From JAGTVB01 sp964624765 (GTDB taxonomy: Bacteria > Pseudomonadota > Gammaproteobacteria > HK1), in assembly GCA_964624765.1 (NCBI GenBank), contig CAZUZO010000127.1, positions 1 to 10,418 of the forward strand: 10,418 nt of DNA, written 5' to 3'. The notes beneath the pieces were generated by a model, which worked only from the letters and a program-made list of their open reading frames with translations, was not told the origin of the DNA and did not search any database. The position numbers were made by a program, and so were the translations under genes. Shown in pieces: positions 6,891 through 10,418 of the stretch. How positions within the stretch are numbered: position 1 is the first letter of the stretch; each line of letters begins with the position of its first letter.

Positions 6891-7580
6891 TCAACTTACG
6901 CCTGACCCGATCGGATTGTCTGAAACACGCTCTTGTTCACTCGCCTGGCGCTTCTCCTGGTCTGTCACCGGCCAGGCTGGGCAGCCGTTTACCACCGCAC
7001 AAAACAGTTCCGCCGTGCGCATCGCATCATAGGCCGCCGAGTGAGCCTCGCGGCTATCCCAAGAAAGCCCTGCCGCTTGCACTGCCCGGGCGAGGACGGT
7101 CTGACCAAACATCAAGGCTCCGAGGGTTGCTGTATCGAAAGTCGTGAACGGGTGAAAAGGATTGCGCTTTACACCGGTACGCTTCACGGCCGCATTAAGA
7201 AAGGCAATATCAAGGCAAGGATTATGCCCCACCAAAACCGCCCGAGTGCAACCGGTCTCGCGCAATACCTTGCGCACAGGCTGAAAGATCGTTTGCAACG
7301 CTTCGCGTTCAGAAACCGCAAAGCGGAACGGATGGTGAGGATCGATGCGGTTGAACTCCAACGCCGCGGGCTCTAACCTGGCGCCAGCAAAAGGCATGAC
7401 ATGGCACGCATGGGTCTCGGTTGGATACCACATTCCCTCTCGATCGACGCCGAGAATCACCGCGGCAATTTCAAGCAGCGCATCGGTATCGGGATCAAAG
7501 CCACCGGTTTCCACATCAACAGCGACGGGGAAATACCCTCGAAAGCGCCGAGCGATGTCCTCCTTGGTGGCTCTCGCCAA
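6891..7580 (-). CDS. rnt: Ribonuclease T
   Basis: RNase T is a dimeric DEDDh 3'-5' exonuclease that trims the 3' ends of tRNA, 5S and 23S rRNA and other stable RNAs. With a TTG start at 7580 the product has 229 residues. The catalytic set is Asp22 and Glu24 in AVDVETGGFDPDTDALLEIA, Asp124 in VGHNPCLDIAF, and His180 and Asp185 in AHSAAYDAMRTAELF. These are each one position below the E. coli residues 23, 25, 125, 181 and 186. KRNPFHPFTTFDTATLGAL is also typical. The start is unusual: no ATG is available. The TTG at 7580 has GGAG eight bases upstream and lies just past the pyrC stop (7583-7585), which suggests translational coupling. An alternative TTG at 7604 would overlap pyrC by 22 bases. 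A polar C-terminal tail of about 20 residues (EKRQASEQERVSDNP...) extends past the E. coli length of 215. Confidence 0.95.
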   Translation of the reverse strand: MARATKEDIARRFRGYFPVAVDVETGGFDPDTDALLEIAAVILGVDREGMWYPTETHACHVMPFAGARLEPAALEFNRIDPHHPFRFAVSEREALQTIFQPVRKVLRETGCTRAVLVGHNPCLDIAFLNAAVKRTGVKRNPFHPFTTFDTATLGALMFGQTVLARAVQAAGLSWDSREAHSAAYDAMRTAELFCAVVNGCPAWPVTDQEKRQASEQERVSDNPIGSGVS

Positions 7581-7582
7581 CG

Positions 7583-8620
7583 CTAGCGCTCCATCAGCAT
7601 CCAAGCCACCGTACCACCCGCCCGCAAGGGCACTACGACATCATCACCCAAGCCTAGCTCTGAGGGTACTGCCGAGGGCGTACGTTGTAAATGGAGCATC
7701 CCCGTATTACGGGGCAAGCCATAGAAATCGGCCCCGTAATGACTGGAAAAAGCCTCCAAGCGATGCAGAGCGCCGGCCGCCTCAAAGACCTCCGCATAGA
7801 GCCCGAGGGCGATGGGGGCGGTGTAAATCCCCGGCTTCGCACAGGCGCATTCCTTGGCTCCCTTTGGATGGGGGGCAGAGTCGGTGCCGAGGAAAAACTT
7901 CGGGCTACCGCTAATGGCCGCCTTGATGAGCGCCCGCCGATGACGCTCCCGTTGCAACAGCGGAGCGCAAAAATGATGTGGCTGAAACCCTCCCTGAAAC
8001 AGGGCGTTGCGATTCATCAGAAGGTGGTGAACGGTGATAGTCGCCGCGATCCGCGCAGAAGCCTGTCGCACGAAGTCGACCGCCTCCGTGGTCGTGATAT
8101 GCTCGACAACGATCCGCAGGCCCGCAAAGCGCTCCACTAACGGGACCAACTGACGTTCGATAAACAGCTGTTCCCGATCGAAAATATCCACTTGAGGATC
8201 GGCCACCTCGGCATGCAGCAGCAAGGGTAGGTCATGGTCTTGCAGCGCTTCCAATACGCGATAGGTGCGCTCAATATTGCTGACACCGGCACTGGAGTGG
8301 GTGGTCACACCGGCCGGATACAGCTTCATGCCGTGAATCACACCGCTCGCCTTAGCTTTCTGTACCTCTTGCGCAGTGGTCTCTTCGGTCAGGTAGAGCG
8401 TCATGAGAGGTTGAAAAGCAACCCCCGGCGGGATCACGGAGAGCACCCGCTGATGGTAAGCGAGCGCCTGCTCCGTGGTGACGACCGGCGGGTTGAGATT
8501 TGGCATGACCAGAGCTCGTGCAAAGCAGCTCGCCGTCTCGGGTACCGTGTGCCGAAGTGCCTCACCGTCGCGTAAGTGAACATGACAATCGTCCGGACAA
8601 GTCATGGCTAGCTGCTCCAC
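7583..8620 (-). CDS. pyrC: Dihydroorotase (PyrC), E. coli type
   Basis: This zinc amidohydrolase closes N-carbamoyl-aspartate to dihydroorotate, the third step of pyrimidine synthesis. With the GTG start at 8620 the product has 345 residues (E. coli 348). The metal ligands are visible: His13 and His15 in DDCHVHLRDG, the carboxylated Lys99 in MKLYPAGVTTHSSAGV, His136 in LLLHAEV, His174 in VVEHITTTEAVDFV and Asp247 in FLGTDSAPHPKGAKE. The start is not certain. GTG at 8629 lies only one base after AGGAG, which is too close. GTG at 8620 has a ten-base spacer and gives an N-terminus of the family's usual length. ATG at 8605 would leave only four residues before DDCHVH. The gene starts about 30 bp after the preceding exported-protein gene and ends against rnt; pyrC-rnt is also adjacent in Pseudomonas. 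Confidence 0.96.
   Translation of the reverse strand: MEQLAMTCPDDCHVHLRDGEALRHTVPETASCFARALVMPNLNPPVVTTEQALAYHQRVLSVIPPGVAFQPLMTLYLTEETTAQEVQKAKASGVIHGMKLYPAGVTTHSSAGVSNIERTYRVLEALQDHDLPLLLHAEVADPQVDIFDREQLFIERQLVPLVERFAGLRIVVEHITTTEAVDFVRQASARIAATITVHHLLMNRNALFQGGFQPHHFCAPLLQRERHRRALIKAAISGSPKFFLGTDSAPHPKGAKECACAKPGIYTAPIALGLYAEVFEAAGALHRLEAFSSHYGADFYGLPRNTGMLHLQRTPSAVPSELGLGDDVVVPLRAGGTVAWMLMER
7589..7592 (-). promoter_or_regulatory. Ribosome binding site of rnt inside pyrC
   Basis: GGAG in the last codons of pyrC, eight bases before the TTG at 7580. Because it lies in translated sequence, ribosomes ending pyrC can reinitiate on rnt. Confidence 0.5.
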
Positions 8621-8651
8621 CGCGAACACTCTCCTGTTAGTTGAGCCACCC

Positions 8652-9476
8652 CTAATTGTTGCTCCAGGGCATCCAATTACTCCACGGAGAACTGCCTCCC
8701 CCGCGGCTATTCCAAGGCATCATATCGCCCCAAGGCCACCCGCCACCGGTACCGCTACGTGGAGCTCCAGGACCGCCGTAGGGTCCTGGTGGAGCACCAT
8801 AACCGGGATACCCATAGCCCCATCCTGGCGGTGGAGGAGGAGGCAGGCCCGCGCCATAGCCGGGGTAACCCCCGTACCCCATCGGCGCTACGCCTGAGGG
8901 AACAGGCGATGGCTGAACCGGATAGGTAGCAGGACCTGAGGCCTGTGCGGAATCCGACGAGTCCTCGGCAGCGGATGCCGGGGACGGCTCCGTGAGCGGA
9001 CCAGCGGTTGTGGCATCCGTTCCATCGTCGATTGCGGACCACGGATCGATCGTTGGCCAGCCCCTCGACGGCGCAACGGGATTTTCGACCCGCCCCTGTT
9101 CGGGTGCAGTTCCACTGGGTGATCGAGGCGCTTCCCAATGGTGCTGGTTGCGCTCCTCATCTTGTGCCCAGGGCTCAGAGCTCCACCCTCCGTATGATGG
9201 CTCATCCCATTCACTGCGGGACGCGGATCCCCACTCGGGGTAGTCGCCAGACTCCAAACGTTGATCTTCGAACTCCCCATACCATTGACTGCGGCTTCCG
9301 TCATTATTCTGCGGCAACGTACCTGGCGCACCGCTAGCGGGTTGGGAAACACTCGCCGGCGCTGCCTGTCGAACGGGTCCCATCACCGATCGATTATCGC
9401 CCATAGCGACCACGGCAACCATCACGCCCGCTCCAGCAATGGCTCCCGCGCTCATCACCTTTATCACTGATCTCAT
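8652..9476 (-). CDS. Pro/Gly/Trp-rich exported protein, sulfur globule protein-like
   Basis: I do not recognise a named family for this 274-residue protein. Residues 1-25 (MRSVIKVMSAGAIAGAGVMVAVVAM) are a short basic stretch and a hydrophobic segment, either a signal peptide or an N-terminal anchor. The middle (about 40-190) is polar, low in complexity and rich in Ser, Glu, Asp, Trp and Pro (EWGSASRSEWDEPSYGGW, SEPWAQDEE). The C-terminal part (200-274) has YGGYPGYGAG, six prolines in a row, WGYGYPGYGAPPGPYGGPG and a tail with the repeated idea PWGDMMPWN and SPWSNWMPWSNN. No cysteine is present. Such Gly/Pro/Tyr/Trp-rich exported proteins include the sulfur globule envelope proteins of sulfur-oxidising bacteria, but other surface or envelope proteins look alike. 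AAGGAG six bases before the ATG at 9476 sets the start; an ATG at 9479 directly precedes it. It sits about 30 bp ahead of pyrC and is likely cotranscribed. Confidence 0.8.
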   Translation of the reverse strand: MRSVIKVMSAGAIAGAGVMVAVVAMGDNRSVMGPVRQAAPASVSQPASGAPGTLPQNNDGSRSQWYGEFEDQRLESGDYPEWGSASRSEWDEPSYGGWSSEPWAQDEERNQHHWEAPRSPSGTAPEQGRVENPVAPSRGWPTIDPWSAIDDGTDATTAGPLTEPSPASAAEDSSDSAQASGPATYPVQPSPVPSGVAPMGYGGYPGYGAGLPPPPPPGWGYGYPGYGAPPGPYGGPGAPRSGTGGGWPWGDMMPWNSRGGGSSPWSNWMPWSNN

Positions 9477-9482
9477 CATGTT

Positions 9483-9508
9483 CTCCTTCACCTGGAAGGC
9501 CAGGCCTT
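9483..9508 (-). promoter_or_regulatory. Leader with ribosome binding site and palindrome
   Basis: AAGGAG at 9483-9488 is the ribosome binding site of the exported-protein gene. Eight bases upstream lies a perfect palindrome, AAGGCC-A-GGCCTT (9496-9508). An overlapping alternative stem, CCTGG/CCAGG (9491-9495 with 9500-9504), ends two bases from the ribosome binding site. The two folds exclude each other, so the leader could modulate translation, or the palindrome could be an operator. Neither is shown. Confidence 0.35.
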
Positions 9509-9616
9509 ATCTTGAGTCGGCGGTCTAACCGGGCCGACCCCAGAGCTATCGGGGGATGCGGCAGAAAGTCAACTCTTATCTGCGAGGTCCCTACTTCTCT
9601 AAGATTGCGGTAAACG

Positions 9617-9985
9617 CTATTCGTTGCAGGGAAAGGCGCGCTCGAACGAAACTTGAATGAACAGTAATGCAGGATGCTGTAAAACGGCGGGCGGTTGCAT
9701 GCGAGCAAAGCCCACGTAGATACGTGCCAGCTCTGGCGGATTCACCGTTGGGCGTGGACAGATCTCGCCCCTCAGTCCCAACACATCCAGCACACCGGCC
9801 AGATAACTGTAACAGGCAACCAACTGAAGGGCCGCTTGCGGTCCGAGTTCTGGGGTCGACACGCCATAATGTTGGCACTTCGTCAACAAACTGCTGCCCG
9901 TTTCGAAGGCCGCTCGGCTCTGGACCGACCACAGGCACACCACGCCCAATAGCATACAGCGAGTCAGTATCGCCACGGTGTTCAT
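9617..9985 (-). CDS. Rap1a/Tai-domain secreted protein
   Basis: This small periplasmic protein has 122 residues. Residues 1-25 (MNTVAILTRCMLLGVVCLWSVQSRA) are a clear signal peptide. The mature part fits the Rap1a/Tai pattern: FETGSSLLTKC (27-37), ACYSYLAGVLDV (57-68), EICPRPTVNPPELARIYVGFARMQP (74-98), and a helix ending in FERAFPCNE. Four cysteines (37, 58, 76, 120) match the conserved pairs of the family. Rap1a of Serratia protects against the type VI secretion amidase Ssp1 (Tae4), but many family members stand alone and have no known role. No Tae-type effector or secretion gene is nearby, so an immunity role is not supported here. No Shine-Dalgarno precedes the ATG at 9985. It is the first gene of the minus-strand cluster, 140 bp ahead of the next. 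Confidence 0.75.
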   Translation of the reverse strand: MNTVAILTRCMLLGVVCLWSVQSRAAFETGSSLLTKCQHYGVSTPELGPQAALQLVACYSYLAGVLDVLGLRGEICPRPTVNPPELARIYVGFARMQPPAVLQHPALLFIQVSFERAFPCNE

Positions 9986-9992
9986 GCTAATG

Positions 9993-10021
9993 ACTATAAA
10001 CCGTTGCCTAACCGCAGGGAA
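9993..10021 (-). promoter_or_regulatory. Possible promoter of the Rap1a-like gene
   Basis: On the minus strand TATAGT (9993-9998), five of six matches to the -10 consensus, follows TTCCCT (10016-10021) with a 17-base spacer. The -35 box is weak. The -10 box ends seven bases before the ATG at 9985, so transcription would start at or near the first codon and the message would be leaderless. This fits the missing ribosome binding site. Confidence 0.25.
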
Positions 10022-10368
10022 GGCCCGCCCAGGGCCTCCGATGCCGGGCCGCGTGAAATACCACCGCCGGGCTGGACTGATCGGGCTCCGTCAAGGCAAG
10101 AGACCTTCCACTCTTTATGGCGTTCAGATGCTGTTTCTAGCATAGCGCGTGCATCGGCAAGGCAAAGCCTGATGAGGCAACCATGCAGATGGATAAGCGA
10201 ATCTAATTTGCTACCACGCCGGAGAGACCTTAAATTAGCACATTGGAATATTATTAATCCCCAACACTCTCCCAGAACTAGCAGGGGAGGGGTACTAAGA
10301 GGGAATGATAAGAAGCTAACAGGTAGGGATAGTGGGTCATGTCACACCATCGCAGAGCTAATGACATC
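9999..10368. other. Gene-poor intergenic stretch
   Basis: I find no recognisable gene here. An open frame at 10004-10384 on the plus strand has no family features and runs into the repeat. A hairpin with AGGCCC/GGGCCT arms lies at 10021-10037 (stem extends to about 10018-10039). CTAATTT at 10203-10209 is complemented by AAATTAG at 10232-10238. From about 10200 the base composition becomes more A/T-rich than in the genes. Promoters for the minus-strand cluster could lie here. Confidence 0.5.
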
Positions 10369-10418
10369 TAAGAAGCTGTTTTAAAAATGTCGCGAGCGCC
10401 GGAGTCGCAAGGCGCACG
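10369..10418 (+). repeat. Dispersed repeat, right copy
   Basis: This 50-base stretch matches 110-61 read on the minus strand, with seven mismatches, five of them in one block (10402-10406). The match begins abruptly at TAAGAAGCTG and runs off the window edge. Orientation is outward, opposite to the left copy, so the two form a long inverted repeat around the gene content of the window. Confidence 0.75.

Noticed and set aside
10050..10065. GTGAAATACCACC resembles a 23S rRNA segment
   Set aside because: Only about a dozen bases agree and the flanks do not follow the rRNA sequence, so it is probably chance.
10004..10384. Plus-strand open frame of 126 codons in the right intergenic stretch
   Set aside because: The translation is rich in Arg, Pro and Ser with no family pattern, it extends into the dispersed repeat, and base use shifts along its length. 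It looks like chance openness.
1..10418. Composite transposon formed by the two end repeats
   Set aside because: The enclosed genes are conserved housekeeping operons, no transposase or integrase is present, and the short repeats appear to belong to a dispersed family.
1..10418. CRISPR array, tRNA or rRNA genes
   Set aside because: I saw no regularly spaced direct repeats and no tRNA- or rRNA-like sequence on either strand.

Overview
The window looks like a chromosomal segment of a gammaproteobacterium with moderately high GC. The main evidence is a true RNase T of gammaproteobacterial type, an E. coli-type dihydroorotase next to it (pyrC and rnt are also neighbours in Pseudomonas), and a Rap1a/Tai-type secreted protein. 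A Pro/Gly/Trp/Tyr-rich secreted protein resembles sulfur globule proteins and hints at a sulfur oxidiser, but this is an inference from composition only.

Layout. Positions 61-110 and 10369-10418 are two copies of one dispersed repeat, pointing outward on opposite strands, so the piece is bounded by repeats. The minus strand from 3099 to 108 carries a split, three-gene proton-translocating transhydrogenase operon, pntAa-pntAb-pntB. A foldable 145-bp inverted-repeat element sits between pntAb and pntB. A 375-bp divergent intergenic region (3100-3474) separates it from a plus-strand pair: xseA (exonuclease VII large subunit) overlapping by ATGA with a PfkB/1-phosphofructokinase-family sugar kinase (4839-5819). 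This pair converges on a minus-strand cluster that reads, in transcription order, Rap1a/Tai-like secreted protein (9985-9617), Pro/Gly-rich exported protein (9476-8652), pyrC (8620-7583), rnt (7580-6891) and lipA (6824-5859). The last 380 bp before the right repeat hold no recognisable gene.

How the genes work together. The three Pnt proteins form one membrane complex that uses the proton gradient to make NADPH from NADH. The other genes are housekeeping functions without a common pathway: XseA in DNA repair, PyrC in pyrimidine synthesis, RNase T in tRNA/rRNA 3' end trimming, LipA in lipoate synthesis and the kinase in sugar phosphate metabolism. The two exported proteins upstream of pyrC are the accessory part of the window. 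No complete novel defence or mobile system is visible. The most unusual items are the boundary repeats, the structured element inside the pnt operon and the two small exported proteins.
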